Assembly (NCBI GenBank): GCA_031286615.1
Contig: JAITUA010000017.1
Location: forward strand, 62,001-126,000
Origin: Chryseobacterium sp.
GTDB lineage: Bacteria; Bacteroidota; Bacteroidia; Flavobacteriales; Weeksellaceae
Direction: 5' to 3'
Length of the DNA stretch: 64,000 bases
Shown: positions 53,000-62,002 of the stretch, piece after piece
Layout: the number at the start of each line of letters is the position of its first letter
Position numbering within the stretch: position 1 is the first letter of the stretch
Translations under genes and position numbers: made by a program
The notes under the pieces: generated by a model
Told to the model about the DNA's origin: nothing
The model's input: the letters and a program-made list of their open reading frames with translations, nothing else
Databases searched by the model: none

Positions 53000-53299
53000 A
53001 TGAATAATTCAGATTACAACAAAGCGGAAAATGCAGTAAACCAAACTGAGAACTCTTTAAAAAATGCAGCTGATGATGCAAAATGGAAGATCAGTGAGTT
53101 AGCGGATAAGGCTAAGGATTATATCAATGAAAAAAGAGATAATGATCAGGAGGCAACTCAGGAAGATTGGTTGGATAGAGTGAAATCAAATGTTTCAGAT
53201 GCATGGGAAGATATTAAAGATAAAGCTGATGAAGCATGGGAAAAAACAAAAGATGCCGCTGAAGATGTGAAAGCAGAATGGAGAAAAAAGACAAATTAA
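53000..53299 (+). CDS. LEA-like amphipathic helical stress protein
   Basis: A 99-residue protein composed almost only of charged residues, Ala and Trp in 11-mer-like repeats (LADKAKDYINEKR; AWEDIKDKADEAWEKTKDAAEDVKAEW). It lacks signal and membrane segments. Late-embryogenesis-abundant-like proteins of this kind are usually disordered and protect during drying or osmotic stress. The function is inferred from composition. A strong terminator follows. Confidence 0.75.
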   Translation: MNNSDYNKAENAVNQTENSLKNAADDAKWKISELADKAKDYINEKRDNDQEATQEDWLDRVKSNVSDAWEDIKDKADEAWEKTKDAAEDVKAEWRKKTN

Positions 53300-53310
53300 G
53301 GTTAGTTTAA

Positions 53311-53344
53311 AATATGGCCGGAATTTTTTAATTCCGGCCATATT
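53311..53344 (+). terminator. Terminator of the LEA-like gene
   Basis: A 14-bp stem AATATGGCCGGAAT / ATTCCGGCCATATT with a 6-base loop precedes a T-rich tract. It may also serve the convergent Crp/Fnr gene. Confidence 0.85.
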
Positions 53345-53405
53345 TTTATTTTATAGTTCATTTGTAATCTATTTTTGATTTCTAAAAATGAAATCTTATT
53401 TCATT

Positions 53406-54023
53406 TTAATATAAAATCCTGCGGCCCTCAAGCTTTATCATTTCATTTTTTACCATTTTTTTTACCGTTCTGATGACTGTCTCAACTCTCAGTCCTGTAA
53501 GATCAGCAATTTGCTGGCGGGTAAGCTCTATAGGAAAACAGTGCTGACAGTCTCCGTCATGATAGCTTTTCAGATAATCCATTACGCCTTTCAGTCGTTG
53601 AATAGGATCTGCTAATGCCAGATTACGGACCATTAAGTTGTTATAATACAGTCTTTGTGATAAACACATATTCATTTCCAGAGAAAGTTCCGGATTACGT
53701 TTAAGCATTTCCATGAAATTATCTTTGGACATCTTTACAATTTCTGTAGTTTGTAAACTTATAGCATTGGTAGGATAAAGCTTTTCAATAAAAAGAAGCG
53801 GATCTCCAAAACTTTGATTTTTACCCAATATGTTATGAATAAATTCCCTTCCGTTTTCAGTAAAGATGTTCAGTTTTACTTTTCCACTGATAATCTGAAA
53901 ATAATATTGTGAATGATCACCTTCTTTGAAAATAAACTCGTGAGCCTTATAGATGACATTTTCACCCCCGAATGAATGAAGGATTTTCTCATCGATATTC
54001 ATGCAGCTTATTGTTTTTTTCAT
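53406..54023 (-). CDS. Crp/Fnr-family regulator (paralogue B)
   Basis: A 205-residue regulator with a beta roll (HEFIFKEGDHSQYYFQIISGKVKLNIF; NQSFGDPLLFIEKLYPTNAIS) and C-terminal helix-turn-helix LTRQQIADLTGLRVETVIRTVKKM. The recognition helix is nearly the same as in the protein at 49487-50080, so both probably bind the same or very similar sites. Four Cys (CMN, CLS, CQHC) are present, but not the N-terminal FNR cluster pattern. Confidence 0.85.
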   Translation of the reverse strand: MKKTISCMNIDEKILHSFGGENVIYKAHEFIFKEGDHSQYYFQIISGKVKLNIFTENGREFIHNILGKNQSFGDPLLFIEKLYPTNAISLQTTEIVKMSKDNFMEMLKRNPELSLEMNMCLSQRLYYNNLMVRNLALADPIQRLKGVMDYLKSYHDGDCQHCFPIELTRQQIADLTGLRVETVIRTVKKMVKNEMIKLEGRRILY

Positions 54024-54162
54024 AATTATGATTTTTCTGTTTTTTTTTTAAAGACTTTAAATAATTTCAATCCTTATGCCATTGATGTTTTTCTTGAAAA
54101 ATGTGGTACGAAATCCTTATGCATAAACCTGTAAAAATTACTGTTTTTTCAAATATTGTGAG

Positions 54163-54170
54163 TATTTTTG
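54163..54170 (+). promoter_or_regulatory. -7 element (TATTTTTG) of the signalling operon
   Basis: A perfect TAnnTTTG match 41 bases before the first kinase gene. A good -33 element is not evident. Confidence 0.5.
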
Positions 54171-54210
54171 ATGCTAAAGTATCCGTAACTAATTATTGAT
54201 TTTAACTTCT

Positions 54211-55686
54211 ATGATTTTAATTGTTGATGACAACCAAAGTAATCTTTATTCACTTCAAAAATTACTTGAATCTAAAGATTTTCAGGTTGAAACGGCCGGC
54301 TCCGGTGAAGAGGCTCTTGGTAAAGCATTGAAAAATGACTATGCCTTAATTATTTTAGATGTTCAGATGCCTGATATGGATGGCTTTGAAGTTGCAGAAA
54401 CGCTTGCAGACTACAGTAAAACGAAAGATGTTCCTATTATATTCTTATCCGCTGTTAATACCGATAAAAAATTCATTACCCAAGGTTACGCTTCTGGTGG
54501 TAAAGACTATGTAACAAAGCCTGTAGATCCTGAAATCCTTCTGCTTAAGGTGAAAACTTTCTATAATCTCCAGGAGCAGAATATTGCAATGAAAAAAACA
54601 CAGCAGAATCTGGAACTGGAAGTGAAAGGAAGAAGGGAATCCCAGGTGACCATGAAATCCCAGATCGATCATTTTCATCTCATGCTGGAGTCTCTTCCTC
54701 AGATTGCATTTACCCTTAATGAAGATGGAATTGTTGATTTCGTTAACGGTAAATGGTATCAGTATTCTGAGAATGAGAAGGATTTCCCTGAAACACATCC
54801 TGATGATTATAATATAACCGAAGAACTGGAGAGATGCAGGAAAAAAGGAAAAGCTCTGGAATTAGAAATCAGAATTAAAAATGTTATTTCAGGTCATTAC
54901 CGATATCATTTGCTTAGGGTAACTCCTGTATATGATGAAGACCGCATTAAAAACTGGGTGGGAACATTTACTGATATTGACGATCAGAAAAAAGTGGAAA
55001 AAGAAAAAGATGAATTCTTAAGTATTGCCAGCCATGAATTAAAAACTCCCTTAACCAGTATTAAAGCCTATGTTCAGCTGTTGGAAAGAAAACTGAAATT
55101 AGACAAAGACAGTCCGGAAGCAGGGTTTCTTACAAAAGTTCAGACACAGATTGAAAAGCTCAATACATTGATCACCGATCTTCTGGATGTGTCGAAAATT
55201 GAAAATGGAAAACTGAAAATAAATAAAAAGCCGGTTAATCTGGAAAATGTAATCAGTAACGCGATTGAAACCATATTACAGACTCATGATGAGCAACAGG
55301 TAAAAATAGAACGCCACGGAACAAAACCTGATATTTTAATTCCTTTGGATGAGATCCGGATCGAACAGGTACTGATTAATTTTCTAACCAATGCTGTCAA
55401 ATATTCCCCTCATAATAATCAGGTGATCGTTACTACTTTTGTGGATCATGAAGCTCAGGAAGTGAGAGTAAATGTTACTGATTTTGGAATTGGAATTCCT
55501 GATTTTAAGCAGGATGCGGTATTCAAAAAGTTTTATCGTGTAGAAGAATCTTCACTACAGTTCCAGGGGATGGGAATCGGGCTGTTTATATGCTCTGAAA
55601 TTATCAAACAGCACCACGGAAATGTTGGTGTTTCCAGTATCGTAGATGAAGGTTCTACGTTTTATTTTACCTTACCATTAAATTAA
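54211..55686 (+). CDS. Response-regulator/PAS/histidine kinase
   Basis: A 491-residue cytoplasmic protein. It contains a receiver domain (about 1-118; acidic Asp-Asp at 6-7, phospho-acceptor Asp50, Lys103), a PAS-like domain (about 153-258), HisKA with His275 (SIASHELKTPL) and HATPase_c (about 375-490; NFLTNAVKY, DFGIGIP, GMGIGLFI). The receiver at the N-terminus suggests that another kinase controls it. The start at 54211 is the ATG; an upstream TTG is rejected. It is first of six same-strand genes. Confidence 0.9.
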   Translation: MILIVDDNQSNLYSLQKLLESKDFQVETAGSGEEALGKALKNDYALIILDVQMPDMDGFEVAETLADYSKTKDVPIIFLSAVNTDKKFITQGYASGGKDYVTKPVDPEILLLKVKTFYNLQEQNIAMKKTQQNLELEVKGRRESQVTMKSQIDHFHLMLESLPQIAFTLNEDGIVDFVNGKWYQYSENEKDFPETHPDDYNITEELERCRKKGKALELEIRIKNVISGHYRYHLLRVTPVYDEDRIKNWVGTFTDIDDQKKVEKEKDEFLSIASHELKTPLTSIKAYVQLLERKLKLDKDSPEAGFLTKVQTQIEKLNTLITDLLDVSKIENGKLKINKKPVNLENVISNAIETILQTHDEQQVKIERHGTKPDILIPLDEIRIEQVLINFLTNAVKYSPHNNQVIVTTFVDHEAQEVRVNVTDFGIGIPDFKQDAVFKKFYRVEESSLQFQGMGIGLFICSEIIKQHHGNVGVSSIVDEGSTFYFTLPLN

Positions 55687-55691
55687 TCTTC

Positions 55692-58600
55692 ATGCCAAAA
55701 AAAATTATACGAAATCTCCAGTTTGGAATTGGTCTTTCACTTCTGATATTGATAGCCAGCTCAGTAGCTTCATACTGGAGTATTCAAAATCAAATGAATC
55801 ACCGTGAGAGCCTTTCAAAAAGCAGGCGTTCTGTAACGGCTGTTAAGGATGTTCTGGTGGCTTTGCTCGATGCCGAGACAGGAAACAGAGGCTATCAGCT
55901 GACTGGAAGAGAAGATTTTCTCGAACCTTATAAACGAGGATTAAGAGAATATTCCAAGGCTTTGGTACTTGTAGAATCATTAGGGGTGCAGGATAAAAAC
56001 CAACAGGAAAGACTTGACGGATTAAAAGTAGCAGTCAGCCAGGTGATGGATAACCTTAAAAATCTGGTGGAAAACAGGCGGAAGGGTATTGTGATGACCC
56101 AACAGCAAATCGTTACCGGCAAAGCTTATATGGATGAGTGCCGTAAAATTGTAAGAGATTTTGTGCAGTATGAAGAAAGTCAGGTAGAAATTAAAAATAA
56201 GGATTTAACACGCTCGTCAGGAACAACAGTCCTTTTTATTGTCTTTTCTGCATTGGCTGCTATAATAGTGACTACATTTTTCTATTTTAAAATGCGTGCC
56301 GACCTTATCAGAAGAGATGAACTGGAGAAAATGCTCAGAGATAAAGATCAGGAAATGACCCGCCGTGTCAGCGCCATCCAAAAAATAGCAAACAGAGTAG
56401 CCAATGGTGATTACAGTGAGAAAGCTGTGGATAACTCGGAGGATGATCTTGGAGATCTTGTAGAATCCCTGAACCACATGACCGAATCCCTTAAAACATC
56501 TTTTGATAAAATTAATAAAAGCGATTGGCGCCAGAAAGGACTTGCTTTGCTGAATGAATCCCTTGTCGGAAATAAATCAGTAAAAGAAGTTTCCAATAAA
56601 GCTTTAAGTCAGCTGATTGAATACGGAAACTGTATCAACGGTTCATTGTATCTTTTTGACGAAGGTATCCTGAAACTCAACAACGCATTCGGGCTGGAAG
56701 CGAATATGAAAAAAACGTTTGAGCAAGGGGAAGGAATGGTAGGACAGGCTTTTAAAAATGCTAAAACACAGGTGTACAATAATCTTCACGAAGATGATTT
56801 TGTAGTAACCTTTGCCAGCAGTACCATTAAGATCTATGGCATCATTCTGATACCGGTTTTTGCAGATGGGCATGCAATAGGAGTTCTTGAATTGGGATCT
56901 ACTTCTAATTTTGATAAAGACAGAATCAGCTATTTTGAGGAATGCTGTGTGAATATAGGAATAGCCCTGAATGCGGCAAAAGGAAGAGAGAAAGAACAGC
57001 AGCTGCTGGAAGAGACTCAGGCACAGTCTGAAGAGCTGCAGGTGCAGCACTCAGAACTTGAAAATCTCAATACTGAACTGGAGGCACAAACACAGAAACT
57101 TCAGGCTTCAGAAGAAGAATTGAAAGTACAGCAGGAAGAGCTGATGCAGGCCAATGCAGAACTGGAAGAACGCTCTCGATTACTGGAAGAAAAAAATCAT
57201 TTGATTGCTGAACGTAACAATGAGATTCAGAAGAAAGTAGAAGAGCTGGCACTCAGTACCAAATATAAATCAGAATTTCTTGCCAACATGTCTCATGAAT
57301 TGCGTACACCTCTTAATTCAATCCTTCTATTATCCAGGTTAATGGCAGAAAATCCGGATGAGAACCTTAATGAAGATCAGGTAGAATCTGCAAGAGTTAT
57401 TCAAAGCTCAGGAACAAGTTTATTAACATTAATAGATGAAATTCTTGACCTGGCAAAAATAGAATCAGGCAAAATGACCCTGGAATACCAGGAAGTTGTT
57501 ATTGAAGATATCATAAAAGACCTGAAAAGCCTTTTCAGTCCCGTATTTCAGGAGAAAGCCCTTCCTTTCAACATTGAAATTGATTCAGACGTACAGAATA
57601 TTATTGAAAGTGACCGTCTTCGGATTGATCAGGTACTAAGAAACCTGCTGTCCAATGCTTTGAAGTTTACCACAAAAGGAAGCATTGATTTACATGTTAA
57701 AAAACACTCTGAAAAACCTGATTTTATTATATTTTCAGTGAAAGATACCGGTATCGGAATAGCAGAAGACAAACAGAAAATTATCTTTGAAGCATTCCAG
57801 CAGGCTGATGGATCTACAAAAAGAAAATTTGGAGGTACTGGTCTGGGACTTTCAATAAGCCGTGAAATTGCGAGGCTTTTAGGAGGTGAGCTGGCTTTGG
57901 AAAGCGCAGTGAATAAAGGTAGTGAATTCAGTTTTATTATTCCTGTACATCCTGTAACTGAAATTATTCAGCCTGAAACCGATCAGGATCTGGTAGAAAT
58001 TATCCGTGAAGATGTTGAGGAAATTCAGAATATCCTGGATGAAGGAGAAAGTAAACATACAAATACTTTAGAAATTCCCGAAGATGTACCTGATGACCGG
58101 GATAATATTCAGGAAGGTGATAAAATTATTTTGATTATTGAAGATGATACCAATTTTGCAAAAGCTTTATTGAAGTATGCCCATTTACAGAATTATAAAG
58201 GTATTGTTGTGGTAAGAGGAGATTATGCTCTGTCAGCTGCCAGACAATATCATCCACATGCTATCTTACTGGATGTTCAGCTTCCTGTAAAAGATGGGTG
58301 GGAGGTAATGGACGAACTGAAGTCTGATACCACTGTAAAAAATATTCCTGTACATATGATGTCTGCTCTACATGTGAAAAAAGAAAGTCTTATGAAAGGA
58401 GCGGTGGACTTCATCAACAAACCTGTTGCTCTGGATAAAATGACTGATGTATTCAGGAAAATTGAAGAAGCATTACAAAAAGGACCTCAAAAAGTTTTAA
58501 TTGTTGAAGAAAATGCCAAACATGCCAGTGCACTGTCTTATTTCCTGAGTAATTTTAATATTTCATTATCAGTAGAACATAGTGTGGAGGATAGTGTAAA

Positions 58601-59294
58601 AGCACTCACTTCAGACTTTGTTGATTGTGTAATTCTGGATATTGGAAGCACAAAAGGAAATGATTATCACGTCATAGAATCAATCAAAACCAACGAGGGG
58701 CTTGAAAATCTTCCGATTATCATTTTTACTGAACATCATTTATCAAAAGAAGAAGAGCTCAAAATAAAGCAGTATGCGGATTCAATTGTGGTGAAAACAG
58801 CGCATTCCTATCAGAGAATTTTAGACGAGGTGGGCTTATTCTTACATTTGGTGGAAGAAAAAAACAGTTCGGCGGAAAGTACCACTGGCAGAATGCTCGG
58901 TTCTTTAACAGAAGTCCTGAGTGGCAAAAAAGTACTCATTACTGATGATGATGTCCGTAATATTTTTTCCTTAACCAAAGCGCTGGAAAAATATAAAGTT
59001 GAAGTCATTGTAGCAATGGATGGAAAACACGCTTTGGAACAAATTAACCACAATCCTGACATAGACGTTATTTTAATGGATATGATGATGCCGGAAATGG
59101 ATGGCTATGAAACAATAAAGCAGATAAGAAAAATGCCGGCCTATAAAAGATTGCCTATTATAGCCGTAACTGCCAAATCTATGATTGGAGAACGTGAAAA
59201 ATGTATAACAGCTGGAGCTTCAGACTATATCTCAAAACCCGTAGATATTGATCAGCTATTGTCGCTCCTTCGTGTTTGGTTATATGAAAGTTAA
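55692..59294 (+). CDS. CHASE3-HAMP-GAF hybrid histidine kinase with three receiver domains
   Basis: A 1200-residue sensor. Order: TM1 (about 9-30), CHASE3 sensor (about 35-175, LLDAETGNRGYQLTG), TM2 (about 178-200), HAMP (about 220-275), GAF (about 285-430), coiled coil (430-525), HisKA with His535 (NMSHELRTPLNS), HATPase (about 635-750), REC1 (Asp861), REC2 (Asp983), REC3 (Asp1130). REC2 looks weakened: its acidic pair is EE and the motif is LDIGSTK. It begins five bases after the previous stop and is probably a hub of a multistep phosphorelay. Confidence 0.92.
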   Translation: MPKKIIRNLQFGIGLSLLILIASSVASYWSIQNQMNHRESLSKSRRSVTAVKDVLVALLDAETGNRGYQLTGREDFLEPYKRGLREYSKALVLVESLGVQDKNQQERLDGLKVAVSQVMDNLKNLVENRRKGIVMTQQQIVTGKAYMDECRKIVRDFVQYEESQVEIKNKDLTRSSGTTVLFIVFSALAAIIVTTFFYFKMRADLIRRDELEKMLRDKDQEMTRRVSAIQKIANRVANGDYSEKAVDNSEDDLGDLVESLNHMTESLKTSFDKINKSDWRQKGLALLNESLVGNKSVKEVSNKALSQLIEYGNCINGSLYLFDEGILKLNNAFGLEANMKKTFEQGEGMVGQAFKNAKTQVYNNLHEDDFVVTFASSTIKIYGIILIPVFADGHAIGVLELGSTSNFDKDRISYFEECCVNIGIALNAAKGREKEQQLLEETQAQSEELQVQHSELENLNTELEAQTQKLQASEEELKVQQEELMQANAELEERSRLLEEKNHLIAERNNEIQKKVEELALSTKYKSEFLANMSHELRTPLNSILLLSRLMAENPDENLNEDQVESARVIQSSGTSLLTLIDEILDLAKIESGKMTLEYQEVVIEDIIKDLKSLFSPVFQEKALPFNIEIDSDVQNIIESDRLRIDQVLRNLLSNALKFTTKGSIDLHVKKHSEKPDFIIFSVKDTGIGIAEDKQKIIFEAFQQADGSTKRKFGGTGLGLSISREIARLLGGELALESAVNKGSEFSFIIPVHPVTEIIQPETDQDLVEIIREDVEEIQNILDEGESKHTNTLEIPEDVPDDRDNIQEGDKIILIIEDDTNFAKALLKYAHLQNYKGIVVVRGDYALSAARQYHPHAILLDVQLPVKDGWEVMDELKSDTTVKNIPVHMMSALHVKKESLMKGAVDFINKPVALDKMTDVFRKIEEALQKGPQKVLIVEENAKHASALSYFLSNFNISLSVEHSVEDSVKALTSDFVDCVILDIGSTKGNDYHVIESIKTNEGLENLPIIIFTEHHLSKEEELKIKQYADSIVVKTAHSYQRILDEVGLFLHLVEEKNSSAESTTGRMLGSLTEVLSGKKVLITDDDVRNIFSLTKALEKYKVEVIVAMDGKHALEQINHNPDIDVILMDMMMPEMDGYETIKQIRKMPAYKRLPIIAVTAKSMIGEREKCITAGASDYISKPVDIDQLLSLLRVWLYES

Positions 59295-59309
59295 ACAGAT
59301 AAAATTCTG

Positions 59310-59675
59310 ATGAATAAGAAAGTCTTAATCGTGGATGATGACCCACGCAATATATTTGCATTGAAGCTAACGCTTAAAGCCCGTGGATATGCCGTTGAAG
59401 CCTGCACAATGGCTCAGGATGCTTTAGAAACTCTGAAGTCCCACCCTGAGTTTTCTATTGTTCTTATGGATATGATGATGCCTGGGATAGATGGGTATGA
59501 AGCCGTAAGAATGATAAGGAATACACAGGAAATCAAACATGTGCCGGTTATTGCTGTCACTGCGCAGGCAATGGCTGAAGACCGCCAGAAATGTCTGGAA
59601 GCAGGAGCTGATGATTACATATCAAAACCAATTGATGTGGACCTGTTAATAACGGCAATAGAAAAACTTTCATAG
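59310..59675 (+). CDS. Single-domain response regulator
   Basis: A 121-residue lone receiver domain (Asp9-Asp10-Asp11, phospho-acceptor Asp54 in VLMDMMMPG, Lys near 106 in SKPID). It closely resembles REC3 of the preceding hybrid kinase. It likely shuttles phosphate between operon proteins. Its stop touches the CheR start. Confidence 0.92.
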   Translation: MNKKVLIVDDDPRNIFALKLTLKARGYAVEACTMAQDALETLKSHPEFSIVLMDMMMPGIDGYEAVRMIRNTQEIKHVPVIAVTAQAMAEDRQKCLEAGADDYISKPIDVDLLITAIEKLS

Positions 59676-60506
59676 ATGCTGGAGCCAAGTATCATAAAAG
59701 ATGAAGAAATAGAATATCTCATCAGAGATGTTTATGAGAGGTATGGCTATGACTTTTCCGGTTATAGCAGAGCTTCATTTAAAAGACGAGTGAACCGTAT
59801 ATGTCTTTTAGACAGGTTTACCAGTTTTGCAGAGCTCAGATACACCGTTATGAATGATGCTGAGTACTTAAAACGTTTTGTAGAAGAAGTTACAGTAAAC
59901 GTTACGGAAATGTTCAGAGATCCTTCTTTTTTCAAAACACTGCGGGATCATATACTGCCTCAGTTAGGTACCTATCCGCTAATCCGGGTATGGATTGCAG
60001 GATGTTCAACAGGAGAAGAAGCGTATTCTATTGCCATTCTGCTGAAAGAAGCCGGTCTTTATAGTAAATCCCTGATTTATGGGACTGATTTGAATCCCGC
60101 CGTTCTTGAAACAGCCAGAGCTGGTATTTTCCCTTTGCAGCAGATGAAACTGTACTCGGAAAACTATATGCTTTCAGGCGGATTAAAAGACTTTTCGGAT
60201 TATTATACCGCCAATTATGATAGTGTAAGATTTGATAAAAGTCTGCAGGAAAAATTGATTTTATCAACACATAACCTTGTGTCAGACAGTTCTTTTAATA
60301 GTTTTCAGCTCATCGTATGCAGGAATGTCTTAATTTATTTTGACAGAGAACTTCAGGAAAGGGTATTCAGGCTTTTTGATGACAGTCTGGAGAATTTAGG
60401 TTTTCTCGCATTGGGAGCGAAAGAAACTCTTCGTTTTTCTGCTATTGACAAAAACTATCATCAGGTTGAAGATCAGAAAATCTGGAAAAAAATTGATCAT
60501 CATTAA
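59676..60506 (+). CDS. cheR: CheR-type protein-glutamate O-methyltransferase
   Basis: A 276-residue CheR: N-terminal helical domain (YDFSGYSRASFKRRVNRICLLDRFTSFAELRY) and SAM-binding domain with RVWIAGCSTGEEAYSIAILL and LIVCRNVLIYFD. CheR methylates glutamates of chemoreceptors. The C-terminal tail and TPR regions of fused CheR proteins are absent. No receptor is in the window, so the substrate in this operon is unknown. Confidence 0.92.
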   Translation: MLEPSIIKDEEIEYLIRDVYERYGYDFSGYSRASFKRRVNRICLLDRFTSFAELRYTVMNDAEYLKRFVEEVTVNVTEMFRDPSFFKTLRDHILPQLGTYPLIRVWIAGCSTGEEAYSIAILLKEAGLYSKSLIYGTDLNPAVLETARAGIFPLQQMKLYSENYMLSGGLKDFSDYYTANYDSVRFDKSLQEKLILSTHNLVSDSSFNSFQLIVCRNVLIYFDRELQERVFRLFDDSLENLGFLALGAKETLRFSAIDKNYHQVEDQKIWKKIDHH

Positions 60507-60517
60507 TAATTACCGGA

Positions 60518-61087
60518 ATGAAATCACAAACCAATACAGAATTAATTGTTATCGGAGGATCAGCAGGAAGCTTACAGGTCATTATAGAAATGATCAAAAG
60601 CCTGGATTATTCAATCCCTGTTCCCATTGTACTTGTGATCCATCGTAAAGCTCAATCCGGAGATATTTTGCGGACATTACTGCAGCAGTTTACAAAAATA
60701 CCGGTCATAGAGGTTGAAGATAAAACTGCGGTTGAAGATAACACAATATATATTGTTCCTGCAGATTATCATTTGCTGTTTGAGAATACTCAATGGATGT
60801 CATTAGACAGTTCGGAAAAAATGAACTATTCCCGTCCATCTATAGATGTTACTTTTAAGTCTGCGGCTGAAATTTATGGACAAAATGTAATAGGTGTCCT
60901 TTTATCAGGGGCTAATGCAGATGGGGTAGAAGGGTTGAGCTATATTAAGAGGAATAATGGGCAGGCCTGGATTCAGGATCCCGAAACAGCAGAGGTGGAA
61001 TTTATGCCTAAACATGCTATAGAAGCAATTGAATATGATTTAATTATCAAACCCGCGGATTTAGCGGATTATATAAAGCAATTATAA
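60518..61087 (+). CDS. cheB: CheB-type methylesterase without receiver domain
   Basis: A 189-residue catalytic CheB domain. The triad is Ser15 (GGSAGS), His42 (VIHRKA) and Asp135 (SGANADG). The usual N-terminal receiver of chemotaxis CheB is missing, so its control would be external, e.g. by the adjacent response regulators. It should reverse the reaction of the adjacent CheR. Confidence 0.9.
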   Translation: MKSQTNTELIVIGGSAGSLQVIIEMIKSLDYSIPVPIVLVIHRKAQSGDILRTLLQQFTKIPVIEVEDKTAVEDNTIYIVPADYHLLFENTQWMSLDSSEKMNYSRPSIDVTFKSAAEIYGQNVIGVLLSGANADGVEGLSYIKRNNGQAWIQDPETAEVEFMPKHAIEAIEYDLIIKPADLADYIKQL

Positions 61088-61115
61088 TATTTAAGAATAG
61101 AATAATCTACATAAT

Positions 61116-61487
61116 ATGAATAAAAAGAGAATTTTAATTTTTGATGATGAAGCGGCTATTTTAGAAGTCATCACCATCATATTTGAAGAAAACGGATATG
61201 ATGTCAGAATTTCAGAGACTTCACACGACATCCTTGAGAAAGTGGCAGATTATCAGCCGGATGTTATTCTGATGGATAACTGGATTCCTAAAATAGGAGG
61301 GGTAGAAGCTACAAAACTTCTCAAAAGCACCGAAGAATTTAAACATATTCCGGTAATTTACGTTACGGCTAATAATGATATTGTTGCTTTAGCATCGGAA
61401 GCAAAAGCAGATGATTATGTTTCAAAACCTTTTAATCTCGATGATCTGGAGGCAATGGTTGCGAAACACTTAAAAGAACAGGTATAA
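61116..61487 (+). CDS. Single-domain response regulator
   Basis: A 123-residue receiver (Asp10-Asp11, Asp54 in ILMDNWIP, Lys104 in SKPFN). It is the last of the six signalling genes, and a terminator follows. No output domain is present, so it acts through another protein. Confidence 0.92.
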   Translation: MNKKRILIFDDEAAILEVITIIFEENGYDVRISETSHDILEKVADYQPDVILMDNWIPKIGGVEATKLLKSTEEFKHIPVIYVTANNDIVALASEAKADDYVSKPFNLDDLEAMVAKHLKEQV

Positions 61488-61511
61488 AACCTGATTTACA
61501 TCAAAAAAATG

Positions 61512-61547
61512 AAGATCTCTCAAAACTTTTGAGGGATCTTTTTATTT
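61512..61547. terminator. Terminator of the signalling operon
   Basis: AAGATCTCTCAA pairs with TTGAGGGATCTT (one G-U pair) and is followed by TTTATTTTT. The stop of the convergent minus-strand gene lies in its tail. Confidence 0.8.
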
Positions 61548-61826
61548 TTCCAATGCTCTAATGATTTGTCCTTTTGTTAAAAGACGGGTATTGACATCAT
61601 GAATTAAAGAAGTCAATAAAAAATACAGCTCCGGATTTCCCATGACAACCTCAGAAAATGTTTTAACCAGAATAAATTTTCTTGAAACAATGTTTTGTGC
61701 AGCAATATATTCATTGCTCACATTGATTTCTATCTTCAATTCTCTTTTTATGGCTAAACTGAAGTACTTATCAATATAATTTTTATCTCTTACCAAATCT
61801 ATTGGTTCGGTTTCTATATGATCCAT
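61542..61826 (-). CDS. Unknown protein (94 residues)
   Basis: The ORF starts MDHIETEPIDLVRDKNYIDK and mixes helices and strands (LKIEINVSNEYIAAQNIVSR; LYFLLTSLIHDVNTRLL). It has no signal or membrane segment and no family is recognised. It lies tail to tail with the signalling operon and divergent from a MarR gene, which makes it a plausible gene, but nothing is known. Confidence 0.55.
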   Translation of the reverse strand: MDHIETEPIDLVRDKNYIDKYFSLAIKRELKIEINVSNEYIAAQNIVSRKFILVKTFSEVVMGNPELYFLLTSLIHDVNTRLLTKGQIIRALEK

Positions 61827-61954
61827 ATGGTTATTTTACTTCTTCTTATTATTTTTCAACAATTATTGTACCGTATTAGATGTTTAATATACCATAATGG
61901 ATGATCGGAAAACATAAGTTACCACAATAGAAGGATATTGTTTCTTTATTAGTC

Positions 61955-61985
61955 TTGATATATATAATGTGATTTAGTATATTTG
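61955..61985 (+). promoter_or_regulatory. Consensus promoter of the MarR-like gene
   Basis: TTG (61955-61957), 20 bases, then TATATTTG (61978-61985): an exact fit to the Bacteroidota promoter. The start codon is 18 bases downstream. Confidence 0.7.
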
Positions 61986-62002
61986 TAAACTATTTAAAAG
62001 AA

